DNA from: Paenibacillus silvisoli
GTDB lineage: Bacteria; Bacillota; Bacilli; Paenibacillales; Paenibacillaceae
Reading direction: 5' to 3'
DNA: 64,000 nucleotides
Assembly: GCF_030866765.1 (NCBI RefSeq)
Contig: NZ_CP133017.1
Span: forward strand, 5,746,501-5,810,500
Position numbers and translations under genes: made by a program. The notes under the pieces were generated by a model, which was not told the origin of the DNA, made no database searches, and saw only the letters and a list, made by a program, of their open reading frames with translations. Below, one piece after another: positions 35,620-43,867 of the stretch. Positions within the stretch are counted from its first letter, which is position 1. Each line of letters opens with the position of its first letter.

Positions 35620-36027
35620 TCCGACGGCTTTCGTAAACAGAATTTCCAGCGGCTCCTGTTCAAGCAGCAAGCAGCCCGCGTCCTTATAACCCATTTTGCG
35701 ATAAAAAAGCTGCGCCTCTTCATTGGCCAAGGTGGAGGTCATAACGAGCTTATGACCCTTCCCCCGCATTTCGTCCTCCCAGAAGCATACGGCTTGTTTA
35801 CCGATCCCTTGGCCCCGATAGTCGTCATCGATCCAAATCATATTCATGAACGGCGTGTTGTCCCAAAAATACCCGTATCTCATCCAGCCGATGTTTGCGC
35901 CGTCCTGATTACGCAGGATGTAAATCTCTTTCGCGTTGATTTTGGCCGCGATTAAATGTTCCAAGAGATGCTTATCGCGTTCATAAATATAGTCGTAATC
36001 CGAGCGTGCTGCGGGTACGATCTGCAT
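35593..36027 (-). CDS. GNAT family N-acetyltransferase
   Basis: 144 residues. The core GNAT motif A is MIWIDDDYRGQGIGKQAVCF (R/Q-x-x-G-x-G/A), followed by motif B TLANEEAQLFYRKMGYKDAG. AcCoA-dependent transfer to an unknown acceptor; soluble. The N-terminus MQIVPAARSDYDYIYERDKH is standard. It is convergent with, and overlaps, the DUF418 gene by 27 bp at the 3' ends. Confidence 0.9.
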   Translation of the reverse strand: MQIVPAARSDYDYIYERDKHLLEHLIAAKINAKEIYILRNQDGANIGWMRYGYFWDNTPFMNMIWIDDDYRGQGIGKQAVCFWEDEMRGKGHKLVMTSTLANEEAQLFYRKMGYKDAGCLLLEQEPLEILFTKAVGLFSEHQPS

Positions 36028-36068
36028 GGAGCACTCTCCTTCATAGTCATTCTCTGCGTTAATTTCTG

Positions 36069-36098
36069 TTTGCGCGTATAAACGTGCGAAGTTATAAT
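36069..36098 (+). promoter_or_regulatory. Putative promoter of the antitoxin RNA
   Basis: TTGCGC (36069-36074), 18-bp spacer and a perfect TATAAT (36093-36098), reading toward the toxin gene's 3' end on the opposite strand. Transcription would begin near 36105. Confidence 0.55.
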
Positions 36099-36104
36099 AA
36101 AACT

Positions 36105-36227
36105 AAAGAAGGAGCCGTGCTGGACACACGACTCCCGGCACAGTAGTCCCGCTTCAAAGGCGGTCGGCTTCGGCTAAACGATCAAAGAATGGACCGGTTA
36201 CCTGGTTGGGGGCGGTCTATTTTTTTT
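36105..36227 (+). ncRNA. Putative antisense antitoxin RNA of a type I system
   Basis: A predicted transcript of about 120 nt, starting after the promoter at 36069-36098 and ending at a T8 run (36220-36227) preceded by a short stem GACCG...CGGTC (36192-36217). It overlaps the last 11 nt of the toxin coding sequence and the whole of its 3' untranslated region, in the tail-to-tail layout of TxpA/RatA-like type I modules. It is rich in stem-loop potential (GGAGCCGTGC...). The boundaries are inferred. Confidence 0.6.
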
Positions 36228-36312
36228 GGTTAATGGCTGTGACGATGGCGACAACCAGCGTCAGCAGCGCACCAAAACTGATCATCAACGTCAACGCATC
36301 TTTAACCTCCAT
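36217..36312 (-). CDS. Hol_Tox-type small hydrophobic toxin (type I TA)
   Basis: 31 residues: MEVKDALTLMISFGALLTLV then VAIVTAINQKK. One membrane span (about 6-27), an acidic/basic N-terminus and a Lys-rich tail match the putative holin-like toxin family (Fst/TxpA-like) of Firmicutes, and LTLMISFG is the family's most conserved stretch. GGGAGGG sits 6 bp before the ATG at 36312; an ATG two codons upstream abuts that site and is less likely. The ribosome binding site can pair with GAGAGG upstream (36320-36337), hiding it. Toxins of this class disrupt the membrane when their antisense RNA is absent. It was too short for ordinary gene calling. Confidence 0.82.
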   Translation of the reverse strand: MEVKDALTLMISFGALLTLVVAIVTAINQKK

Positions 36313-36377
36313 GGGCATCCCTCCCTTCTCGGAGAGGTAGCCGACCGCCCTTGCAAGCCGTTCAACGTGCTTGCCCC

Positions 36378-36387
36378 ATTATAGCAT
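36378..36387 (-). promoter_or_regulatory. Putative extended -10 promoter of the toxin mRNA
   Basis: On the minus strand TGCTATAAT forms an extended -10 element about 65 bp upstream of the toxin start, leaving a long structured leader. The -35 is weak. The approximate position is given. Confidence 0.5.
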
Positions 36388-36485
36388 ATCTCGTAACATT
36401 CCCTCCGCAAAAATTACCAATAATTCACTCCCTTTTGACGCATACTATCACGGCAATCTATCTCATTGTTGCCGGAGGTGCGCGG

Positions 36486-37364
36486 ATGACCGTTTCATTC
36501 CTGACGATGTTGTTCAATGAGTCGACCGGCTTATATCATCGCGATTTCATCCAGCCATTCATCCGTTGGAAGCTGGCCGATATGCCGAGATCGCATTCGA
36601 AATTCACGCTGCTCGCGATTGAAATCTGCGAAGGGACCGACGAGTCCGACGCAAAGCAGGTCAGCCGCCTTATTGCCGGCCAAATCCGGAATACCGATTT
36701 TCTGTTCGCGACGAACCGCCCCGATCAGTTCAAGGTCGTCCTGCCCTACTCCGGCACGCTGGAAACGGAGTACTTCGTCAAGCGGCTGTATCGGGCGATG
36801 CAGGAACAGCTTCCAACGATTAAGCTCACGTCCGGCATGGTAGAAGTCGCGCACGGCACCGTATCTTTCGACGAATTGATGGCTGCATGCGAAGAGGCGT
36901 TGAAGGCCTCAGCGGCCAAAGGCCCTTTTCATCTGGAATCCGTCACGATTGAGGTTGAACCGCCGGAACAAACCGTTAAAGTCTCGATCATCGAAGACTC
37001 CGACATGATGCAAAATATCCTCACCAGCATGATGAACGGAATCGTCGTCGAAGGCGCGCGATTTCAGCAGCGGATTTTTCAGGACGGAAACAGCTTCGTG
37101 CAGTCGGATTGGCATCATTCCGGGCATACGCAGCTGATCTTTCTAAACGATATTTTGCCCGAACGGGACGGCATCGAGCTGCTCAGCGACCTGCGCAGCA
37201 TGCCCAACGCGAACAAATACATCATCCTCATGCTCGGGAGCCGGAATACGGAGAACGACATCATTTACAGCCTCGAGCACGGCGCCGACGAATACATCCC
37301 GAAGCCGTTCAACATCCGGCTCATGGTCGCGAAGGTGAAACGGATGCTGGAAAGGTTGAAGTAG
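36486..37364 (+). CDS. Degenerate GGDEF plus pseudo-receiver regulator
   Basis: 292 residues from the ATG at 36486 (GGAGGTG 6 bp upstream). Residues 1-145 follow the GGDEF fold (STGLYHRDFIQPF; FTLLAIEI; FDELMAACEEALKA), but the signature is RPDQF (78-82), so diguanylate cyclase activity is unlikely. RNTD (68-71) sits where the c-di-GMP inhibitory-site RxxD belongs, one residue further from the signature than usual. Residues 163-292 are a receiver domain (SIIEDSDMM; PKPF with Lys273) in which the phosphoacceptor position appears to be Asn221 (LNDILPERDG), with Asp222 beside it. A receiver after a GGDEF domain is the reverse of the usual order. It is the first gene of the exopolysaccharide-like operon, 1 bp before the HEAT gene, and is perhaps its c-di-GMP receptor. 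Confidence 0.85.
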   Translation: MTVSFLTMLFNESTGLYHRDFIQPFIRWKLADMPRSHSKFTLLAIEICEGTDESDAKQVSRLIAGQIRNTDFLFATNRPDQFKVVLPYSGTLETEYFVKRLYRAMQEQLPTIKLTSGMVEVAHGTVSFDELMAACEEALKASAAKGPFHLESVTIEVEPPEQTVKVSIIEDSDMMQNILTSMMNGIVVEGARFQQRIFQDGNSFVQSDWHHSGHTQLIFLNDILPERDGIELLSDLRSMPNANKYIILMLGSRNTENDIIYSLEHGADEYIPKPFNIRLMVAKVKRMLERLK

Positions 37365-37365
37365 C

Positions 37366-38433
37366 ATGTACAGCACAGCCGTTATTGCGCTTGCCATTTT
37401 TGCCTTGAGCCTGCTCGTCCTGGCGAGTTTGATGCTCGTCTATATTTCGTTCATGAAAGCGAAGGAACAGCGGCTCAAAGCCTTCATGAAGCGCTATACG
37501 ACGGAGAAAGCCCCTATGATGTACGCCTATTTGACGGAAGGCATCAGGACGAGGGCACTCCTTCCTATTTCGCGGGCAAGCTTCCAGGCGACCGAACAGC
37601 TGCTTAGCGATTTTCTGCTGAACATTCAGGGGGAAGATGTGATGGCCCGTGCCAAGCAGTTCGCCGAAGCCCGGTTCACGCGGACGTACCGCAAGCAGCT
37701 GCGAAGCCGAAAATGGAGCATTCGCATGAACGCGCTCTATCACGCATCGCTGTTCGGCATGGAATCGCTGCTGGATGACATGCTTTGGCTTCGGAGCGAC
37801 CCGCGCTGTACGCCGGAGGAATATGTGCAAATTTGCAAGATCCTCATTCAAGTCCGGCATCCGGATGCCATAGCCGCCGTGCTCGGCATGCCTGCGTCGG
37901 TAGCCGACTTCGATTACCGCCAATTGATTGCGATGATGTCGGACGAGCAGCTTGCAACGCTGCTCGACTACTTCGATCGGCTTCCCGACGTGCTCCAATA
38001 CTGTCTGATCGATATGATAAGCATCATGAACAAATACGGACATCTCGATTTTCTCGAGCGCCATCTGTTCAATACCGAGTATGAACATAAGGAGCTGCGC
38101 ATCAAGCTGCTGAAAGCGATCGCCCAGCTTGGCTACACCGAACAGCCTGAACGCTACGTCCCTTTTGCCGAATCCGAGTCGTGGGAGGAACGGGCTCAGG
38201 CGGCCAAGCTGTTCGGGGCGCTCAAGCGTCCTGAACTGGTAGCGCCGCTCAGCCGCCTCGTTCAGGACAGCGCTTGGTGGGTCCGGTATCAGGCGGCGCA
38301 AGCGCTGCTCGGCATGAAGGAAGGGAAGCAAGTGTTGAAGCATATCGCCGAATTCGACGATGACCGTTTCGCGCGGGACATGGCCAAGGATACGCTAGGA
38401 ACGGACGGAACGGAGCAGCAGCCATGGACATAA
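37366..38433 (+). CDS. Membrane-anchored HEAT-repeat protein
   Basis: 355 residues. One N-terminal span (about 3-26, AVIALAIFALSLLVLASLML) is followed by a soluble, all-helical part with HEAT-like repeats, clearest at the C-terminus (SWEERAQAAKLFGALKRPEL and SAWWVRYQAAQALLGMKEGK). HEAT solenoids bind proteins. Its ATG is 1 bp after the regulator stop, and its 3' end overlaps the GT2 start by 10 bp, so the three products are made together. It is probably a scaffold linking the c-di-GMP-type regulator to the membrane synthase; no such role is established. Confidence 0.85.
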   Translation: MYSTAVIALAIFALSLLVLASLMLVYISFMKAKEQRLKAFMKRYTTEKAPMMYAYLTEGIRTRALLPISRASFQATEQLLSDFLLNIQGEDVMARAKQFAEARFTRTYRKQLRSRKWSIRMNALYHASLFGMESLLDDMLWLRSDPRCTPEEYVQICKILIQVRHPDAIAAVLGMPASVADFDYRQLIAMMSDEQLATLLDYFDRLPDVLQYCLIDMISIMNKYGHLDFLERHLFNTEYEHKELRIKLLKAIAQLGYTEQPERYVPFAESESWEERAQAAKLFGALKRPELVAPLSRLVQDSAWWVRYQAAQALLGMKEGKQVLKHIAEFDDDRFARDMAKDTLGTDGTEQQPWT

Positions 38434-39836
38434 CGCAGCTGTGGTCCGGCATCCTCTTCTGGTACAGCCGTTTTATTCTGCTGTTCATGCTGCTGGTGAG
38501 CGGGTTTTATCTCATCATGTTTCTGTTTTCTTTCCTGTCGATCCGCAAAGCGTATAAGCTGAACGAACTCCGGGCGCACGAAGAAATTCGCGACATTATG
38601 TTCACGAAGCCGATTTCGGTCATCGTCCCCGCTTATAACGAGGAAGCGGGCATTATCGAAAGCGTCCGCTCGCTGCTCAGCCTGCGCTATCCCCAGCTGG
38701 AGGTTATCGTCGTCAATGACGGCTCCATCGACCGTACGCATGAGGTGATGATGACGCATTTTCAAATGGTGCCGATCGACAGAGCCGTACGCCAGCTGAT
38801 TCCCACGCAGGAGGTACGGGCGGTCTATCAATCCACGCAGCTGCCGCATCTTTATATGCTGAGCAAAGTAAATGGCGGCAAAGCCGATTCCTTGAATGCC
38901 GGCATCAACTTCGCCAAATACTCGTATTTCTGCTCGATTGACGGCGATTCCATCCTCGAGCGCGATGCCTTCGTCAAAATCATGAAGCCGATCATCAGCT
39001 CGGGCGAAAATGTCATCGCCGCCGGCGGCAGCGTGCGCATCGCGAACGGCTGCGACATTCAGATGGGCATCGTCAAACGAATCCGGCTGTCGGACAAGCC
39101 GCTTGTCGTCTTTCAGGTCATCGAATATTTGCGCGCTTTTCTGATCGGGCGCATCGGGCTCAGCCGGTACAACCTGATGCTCATTATTTCCGGCGCGTTC
39201 GGCGTATTCGACAAGGAATGGGTCGTTGCCGCAGGCGGATATTCGACGCGGACGACAGGCGAGGATATGGAGCTGGTCGTGAAGCTGCATCGACTCGTTA
39301 AGGAACGAGGCGCGGACAAGCGCATCATCTTCGTCCCGGATGCCGTCTGCTGGACGGAAGCGCCGGAGACGGCGACGTTTCTGCGCAGGCAGCGGAGCCG
39401 GTGGCACCGCGGGCTGCTCGACAGCTTATGGACGCATCGCAAAATGCTGCTGAACCCGCGATACGGCTACATCGGTCTGATCGCTTTTCCCTACTACCTG
39501 GTCATCGAGCTGTTCGGCCCGATCATTGAGCTCGGTGGGTACTTGTTTATCGTGCTCTCCTTGATTTTCGGCGGCATGTCGGTCGAGTTCTCGGTGCTGC
39601 TCTTCCTCGCCTTCCTCCTCTACGGCTCGATCATTTCGCTCTTGTCGCTGCTGCTGGAGGAATGGAGCCTGCGCAGATATGCGGACAAGAAAGACATCGT
39701 CAAGCTGTACTTCTACTCGCTGACCGAGGTGATCTGGTTCCGTCCGCTCACGGTCGTCTGGCGGGTGGAAGGGGTATTCCAGTTTCTCTTCGGCTATAAG
39801 CGCTGGGGCGAAATGAAAAGAAAAGGGATTGCCTAA
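38424..39836 (+). CDS. Processive family 2 glycosyltransferase (PgaC/IcaA/BcsA-like)
   Basis: 470 residues. All motifs of a processive membrane GT2 are present: nucleotide-binding VVNDGS (about 96-101), DxD in SIDGDS (172-177), the catalytic-base motif TGED (278-281) and QRSRW (323-327). Hydrophobic spans flank the domain (about 10-40 and 345-415). Such enzymes polymerise sugars from UDP-sugars and extrude the chain (poly-GlcNAc, cellulose, hyaluronan or another glycan). The polymer cannot be read from the sequence. It overlaps the HEAT gene by 10 bp and the hydrolase start by 1 bp (TAATG), so it is the synthase of this operon. Regulation by c-di-GMP is suggested by the upstream protein; no PilZ domain is fused. 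Confidence 0.92.
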   Translation: MDITQLWSGILFWYSRFILLFMLLVSGFYLIMFLFSFLSIRKAYKLNELRAHEEIRDIMFTKPISVIVPAYNEEAGIIESVRSLLSLRYPQLEVIVVNDGSIDRTHEVMMTHFQMVPIDRAVRQLIPTQEVRAVYQSTQLPHLYMLSKVNGGKADSLNAGINFAKYSYFCSIDGDSILERDAFVKIMKPIISSGENVIAAGGSVRIANGCDIQMGIVKRIRLSDKPLVVFQVIEYLRAFLIGRIGLSRYNLMLIISGAFGVFDKEWVVAAGGYSTRTTGEDMELVVKLHRLVKERGADKRIIFVPDAVCWTEAPETATFLRRQRSRWHRGLLDSLWTHRKMLLNPRYGYIGLIAFPYYLVIELFGPIIELGGYLFIVLSLIFGGMSVEFSVLLFLAFLLYGSIISLLSLLLEEWSLRRYADKKDIVKLYFYSLTEVIWFRPLTVVWRVEGVFQFLFGYKRWGEMKRKGIA

Positions 39837-42800
39837 TGATGCGAATTTTCGATCCGTTTAATAAAAGAAAGCTCATGATCAGCTGCATCGCGCTCGGGCT
39901 GCTGCTCGCGACCTCCCCCATGTGGACCTGGTACTTAAAACCGAGCCGCGCGCTTCAAGTGCTGATCGTGGACAAAACGGTGCCCGACCGCTCCTACCGC
40001 AACCATGCCGGCGTCACTTGGCTGCTCAATAACGACAAAATCGTTCAAGCCTCGGGCAAGCCCTATAATCCCGCAACCGATTATATCGGATTCAAGCCGG
40101 GACAAGGAGGGAAAAGCTACGCGACGACCGCGATGCCGGCCGATCTGAGCGGCTATGATTTGATTTATCTGGCCGATCTTTACGGCGTGGATAAGGAATC
40201 GTTCCTGCATCAGCAGCCGGGAGCCGGCGAAAGCAAAAGCTTGTACGGCGGGCTGCAGCGGGAGGAGTTCGAAGCGATCCGCGCCAAGCTGCTGACCGGT
40301 GGCGGGACGCTCGTCGCCGAGTACAATTTGTTCGGCAAGCCGACCTCCGTCGAGCTGCGAACGGACATGTACAGTTTGCTGCATATCGGGTGGAAGGGCT
40401 GGGTCGGGCGGTATGTCGCCGATCTCGCCGGCATCGAGGTGCCGGAGAAAACCCGGCTCAGCTATGAAGCGCAGCATGGCGGCAAGTGGCCCTACAAGGA
40501 CAGCGGCTATTTATTCATGAACGAGTTCACCGAGGAAGTGCTCGTCCTGACGAAGGAGGATCTATCCGACGAAGTCGGAGGCGGTGACGGGGCGCCGCGA
40601 TTTGCCTTCACGGAGCAGGGCATGGCCGAGCTCGGAGTCGGCGGTCAGCAGGCGTACGCCGGCTGGTTTGACGTCATCGAGGCCGTCGATGAGCGCGAAG
40701 TACTGGCGGAATTCCGGCTGCCGCTGTCGTCTACGGGGACGGCAAAGCTAAGCCGCCGCCATATCCCGCTGACTTTGCCGGCCGTCGTCCATCATCAGAA
40801 TCGGCGCTATGGCAGCTACTATTTGTGCGGGCAATTTTCAGCGAATCCCGAGCTCCCGGATATTTATCAGAGCACGCTCCAGACGGCGATCCGCAAGCTG
40901 CCGACGTGGCATGGCGCCGAGGATGCTTTCTACTGGCGCATCTATGCGCCCCTCATGAAAGCGATCATCGCCCGCGGCATGAGCCATTCCGAGAAGCCCG
41001 TCTCGGTTCAGCACGCCATCGAAGGCGGCGTCGCGTACAATGTCCGCATCGTCGGGGACCATTTTCAGACGCTGAAGCAAGGCAAGTGGACCGACTTTAT
41101 CGTAAAAGGCGTCAACATCGGCATGGGCAAGCCGGGTGCTTTCCCGGGCAACGCCGCCATCCGGCGGGACGAGTATTTCCGGTGGTTTCAGCAAATCGCG
41201 GCCATGAACGCCAACTCGGTCCGCGTCTACACGCTGCAGCCGCCCGCGTTCTACGAAGCGCTGTACGAGTTCAACCGCACGACGGACAAGCCGCTCTATC
41301 TGTTTCACGGCGCCTGGGTGTCGGAGGATGCGCTTGTCGGCACGAACAATGCCTTTTCGGATGAGGTGACCGTGCCATTCCACGAGGAGGTCGTCCATGT
41401 CGTGGACGCCGTTCATGGACATGCGGAGCTGCCGAAGCGGGCGGGACATGCTTACGGCAGCTATACGTACGACGTTTCCCGTTACCTGCTCGGCTGGATT
41501 CTCGGCATCGAGTGGGATCCGCATGCCGTCGCGGGCACGAATGCCAATGCCGTCAATAAGCGGAAGCCGCAGTTCATGGGCAAGCATATCTATACGAAAG
41601 GCGCTTCCCCCTTCGAAATGTGGCTGGCGCAGGGAATGGACTATATTGCCGAATACGAGCGGAAGAAGTATCGCGAGGCGCACGCGCTCAGCTTCACGAA
41701 CTGGCCGACGACGGATCTGCTGAAGCATCCGCTGGAGACCTTCGGCGACGAGGATATGGTTACCGTCAATCCGAACCATATCTATACGCGCAGCAGCTAT
41801 TTGCCGGGCTCCTTCGCTTCCTATCACATTTATCCGTATTACCCGGATTTCATCAACAACGAGTATAAGACGTACGTCAATCATGCGGGCGTGAAGGACA
41901 ATTATGCCGGCTATCTGCACGCGCTGAAAGCCGCTCACCGGCTGCCGATCATGGTCGCGGAGTTTGGCATTCCGGGCTCCCGGGGGATGACGCATCGCAA
42001 CGTGTACGGCAAGGATCAAGGTCATCATTCGGAGCAGGAGCAAGGGCGGTTCATTGCCGAGCTGTATGAGGATATGCTGGCGGAGCATTATGCGGGCGGG
42101 ATGATTTTTTCCTGGCAGGACGAGTGGTTCAAGCGGACCTGGAACACGATGGAGTACGACAATCCGCACCGGCGGCCGTTCTGGTCGAACATTCAAACGA
42201 ACGAGCAATATTTCGGCATGCTTAGCTTCGATCCGGGCGAGAACCGAATTGCCATCGACGTGGACGGCGATACGCTGGATTGGGATACGCTGGGCATCGC
42301 CCCGCTGTATGACGCGTCCGCCGATTCGTCGCAAAATCTCAAAGCGTTGTACATGACGAACGATATCAAATATCTCTATCTGCGGCTCGACTACCGGCGA
42401 TTGGACAAGGATGCGATCCAAACGACCGTGCTGCTCGACACGGTAGACAAGCAAGGGAATACGAAGCTGCCGAAGGGACTCCCGTTCGCGAATGAGGTCG
42501 GCTTCGATTTCTATCTCGATATCGCCAGCTCCGCTTATGCTGAGGCGTTCATCGACAGCTACTACGATACGTTCTACTATCACTACGCGTACTTGAAGAA
42601 GCTGATCCCGAGCGTGTCCGGCGTGAACAAGCGGAATAACGGGATGTACCACCCGATCCGGCTCGTGCTGAATAAGGGGTCGAAAATGATGCTGCCCACC
42701 GGCAAGCTGCTCGTCTACCCGTTCGAATCGTACCATACGGGATTGCTGCAGCACGGGAACAGCAATACGCAGTCGCCCGAGTACGATTCGCTCGCGGACT

Positions 42801-43138
42801 ATCACGTCAACGAGGCGAACGGCGTCATCGAGTTGCGCATTCCTTGGCTGATGCTCAATATGAAGGACCCCAGTCTGCATGAAGCGATGGGCGATTTGTG
42901 GACATCCGGAAAGGGATACGGCTCGAGTACCGTGACGGCCGGCTATCGGATGCTCGTCATCGGCCGCGATGGGAACGCGTATGAAACGCTCCCGGCAGGA
43001 CTTGACGCTTCCGGCAGAAAGCCGATCCGCGAGCCGATGCTGCGCCTGTTCAAGTGGGGCGAATGGAACCAGCCGTATTACCACGAGCGGCTGAAACGGT
43101 CGTACTACGTTATGCAGCAGGCGTATGCGAAGCATTGA
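39836..43138 (+). CDS. Large secreted glycoside-hydrolase-like protein
   Basis: 1100 residues. A signal anchor (about 13-32) is followed by an amidotransferase/ThuA-like alpha/beta region (about 38-330; LSGYDLIYLADLYGV, LLTGGGTLVAEYN). A clan GH-A-like TIM barrel spans about 420-790 (VKGVNIGMGKPGAFPG, ANSVRVYTLQPPAFYEALYE), with candidate acid/base Glu559 (WILGIEWDP) and nucleophile Glu709 (IMVAEFGIPG). A CBM9/DOMON-like beta domain (about 805-1080; IAIDVDGDTLDWD) ends the protein. I do not know the exact family. In exopolysaccharide loci such hydrolases trim or release the polymer. It shares a base with the GT2 stop and ends the operon before a strong terminator. Confidence 0.75.
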   Translation: MMRIFDPFNKRKLMISCIALGLLLATSPMWTWYLKPSRALQVLIVDKTVPDRSYRNHAGVTWLLNNDKIVQASGKPYNPATDYIGFKPGQGGKSYATTAMPADLSGYDLIYLADLYGVDKESFLHQQPGAGESKSLYGGLQREEFEAIRAKLLTGGGTLVAEYNLFGKPTSVELRTDMYSLLHIGWKGWVGRYVADLAGIEVPEKTRLSYEAQHGGKWPYKDSGYLFMNEFTEEVLVLTKEDLSDEVGGGDGAPRFAFTEQGMAELGVGGQQAYAGWFDVIEAVDEREVLAEFRLPLSSTGTAKLSRRHIPLTLPAVVHHQNRRYGSYYLCGQFSANPELPDIYQSTLQTAIRKLPTWHGAEDAFYWRIYAPLMKAIIARGMSHSEKPVSVQHAIEGGVAYNVRIVGDHFQTLKQGKWTDFIVKGVNIGMGKPGAFPGNAAIRRDEYFRWFQQIAAMNANSVRVYTLQPPAFYEALYEFNRTTDKPLYLFHGAWVSEDALVGTNNAFSDEVTVPFHEEVVHVVDAVHGHAELPKRAGHAYGSYTYDVSRYLLGWILGIEWDPHAVAGTNANAVNKRKPQFMGKHIYTKGASPFEMWLAQGMDYIAEYERKKYREAHALSFTNWPTTDLLKHPLETFGDEDMVTVNPNHIYTRSSYLPGSFASYHIYPYYPDFINNEYKTYVNHAGVKDNYAGYLHALKAAHRLPIMVAEFGIPGSRGMTHRNVYGKDQGHHSEQEQGRFIAELYEDMLAEHYAGGMIFSWQDEWFKRTWNTMEYDNPHRRPFWSNIQTNEQYFGMLSFDPGENRIAIDVDGDTLDWDTLGIAPLYDASADSSQNLKALYMTNDIKYLYLRLDYRRLDKDAIQTTVLLDTVDKQGNTKLPKGLPFANEVGFDFYLDIASSAYAEAFIDSYYDTFYYHYAYLKKLIPSVSGVNKRNNGMYHPIRLVLNKGSKMMLPTGKLLVYPFESYHTGLLQHGNSNTQSPEYDSLADYHVNEANGVIELRIPWLMLNMKDPSLHEAMGDLWTSGKGYGSSTVTAGYRMLVIGRDGNAYETLPAGLDASGRKPIREPMLRLFKWGEWNQPYYHERLKRSYYVMQQAYAKH

Positions 43139-43156
43139 GCTCCTCATCTTCAGCAG

Positions 43157-43209
43157 AAGATAGCCCTTGTGAAGTGGACCGAATCCTATTCACAGGGGCT
43201 ATCTTTTTT
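43157..43209 (+). terminator. Terminator of the exopolysaccharide-like operon
   Basis: AGATAGCCCTTGTGAA pairs with TTCACAGGGGCTATCT around a 15-nt loop, followed by TTTTTT. A strong intrinsic terminator 18 bp beyond the hydrolase stop. Confidence 0.9.
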
Positions 43210-43321
43210 AACATGCAGAAAATAACAAAAACTACTAAATTTCGATTGACTAGATACAATTAGTATCATATCATTTATATTGTTACGAATTGTATCATAA
43301 ACTACTATTGGAGGTTGTTGT

Positions 43322-43792
43322 ATGCTGCGAAGTTCTGCTAGACGCGTCAAAAAGGTTTCCTTTCTGTTTCTCGCATTCTGTATCGCTTTTCTGCTTGCGA
43401 TGCCGCTGCAAGTATCGGCAAAACCGAACAAGCCGCCAAAACCGGAGCCATCAAAGCCGGGCATTCTCTCGCTTTCTAGCATTGCCTATGTGACAAAGGA
43501 GGGCCGCGACTCTGTCACCATTACCGTGATCAGAGCAGGTGGCGATGACGGTACGGTGTCCGTCAACTATTGCAACTGCAGCAAGACGGCTACAGCGGGC
43601 GAAGATTTCGGTCACGTATGGAACACGTTGGTATTCGGCGACGGGGAAAAGGTAAAATCGTTTACCATACCGATTGTCAACGATACCAAAAAGGAAGGCG
43701 AAGAAGGCTTTATCGTCTACCTGAAGGATGTGACAGGCGGCGCGACGCTTGGACTCTCCCTTGCTTACGTCAGCATCTTCGATAACGACTGA
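43322..43792 (+). CDS. Secreted Calx-beta domain protein
   Basis: 156 residues with GGAGG 7 bp before the ATG. A signal peptide (about 1-38, LLAMPLQVSAKPNKP) and Pro/Lys linker precede one Calx-beta domain (about 48-156): SSIAYVTKEGRDSVTITVIR, TAGEDFGHVWNTLVFGDGEK, IVNDTKKEGEEGFIVYLKDV and SLAYVSIFDND at the end, a typical Ca2+-binding beta-sandwich. The first domain seems complete. It is an exported binding or adhesion module. Own unit after the operon terminator. Confidence 0.88.
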   Translation: MLRSSARRVKKVSFLFLAFCIAFLLAMPLQVSAKPNKPPKPEPSKPGILSLSSIAYVTKEGRDSVTITVIRAGGDDGTVSVNYCNCSKTATAGEDFGHVWNTLVFGDGEKVKSFTIPIVNDTKKEGEEGFIVYLKDVTGGATLGLSLAYVSIFDND

Positions 43793-43802
43793 TTCACTCA
43801 AA

Positions 43803-43833
43803 CGGACGGTTCGGTTTGAAACCGAGCCGTCCG
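43803..43833 (+). terminator. GC-rich hairpin between two secreted-protein genes
   Basis: CGGACGG.TCGGTTT pairs with AAACCGAGCCGTCCG. No clear T-run follows (CCACACCTTATTTTGG), so it may end the Calx-beta transcript only in part. Confidence 0.55.
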
Positions 43834-43867
43834 CCACACCTTATTTTGGACGGAGAGGGAAGCCCAA

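Noticed and set aside
40838-43147. Long minus-strand open frame opposite the large hydrolase
   Set aside because: It is a codon-position shadow of the hydrolase gene: Arg/His/Val-rich composition and no recognisable domain.
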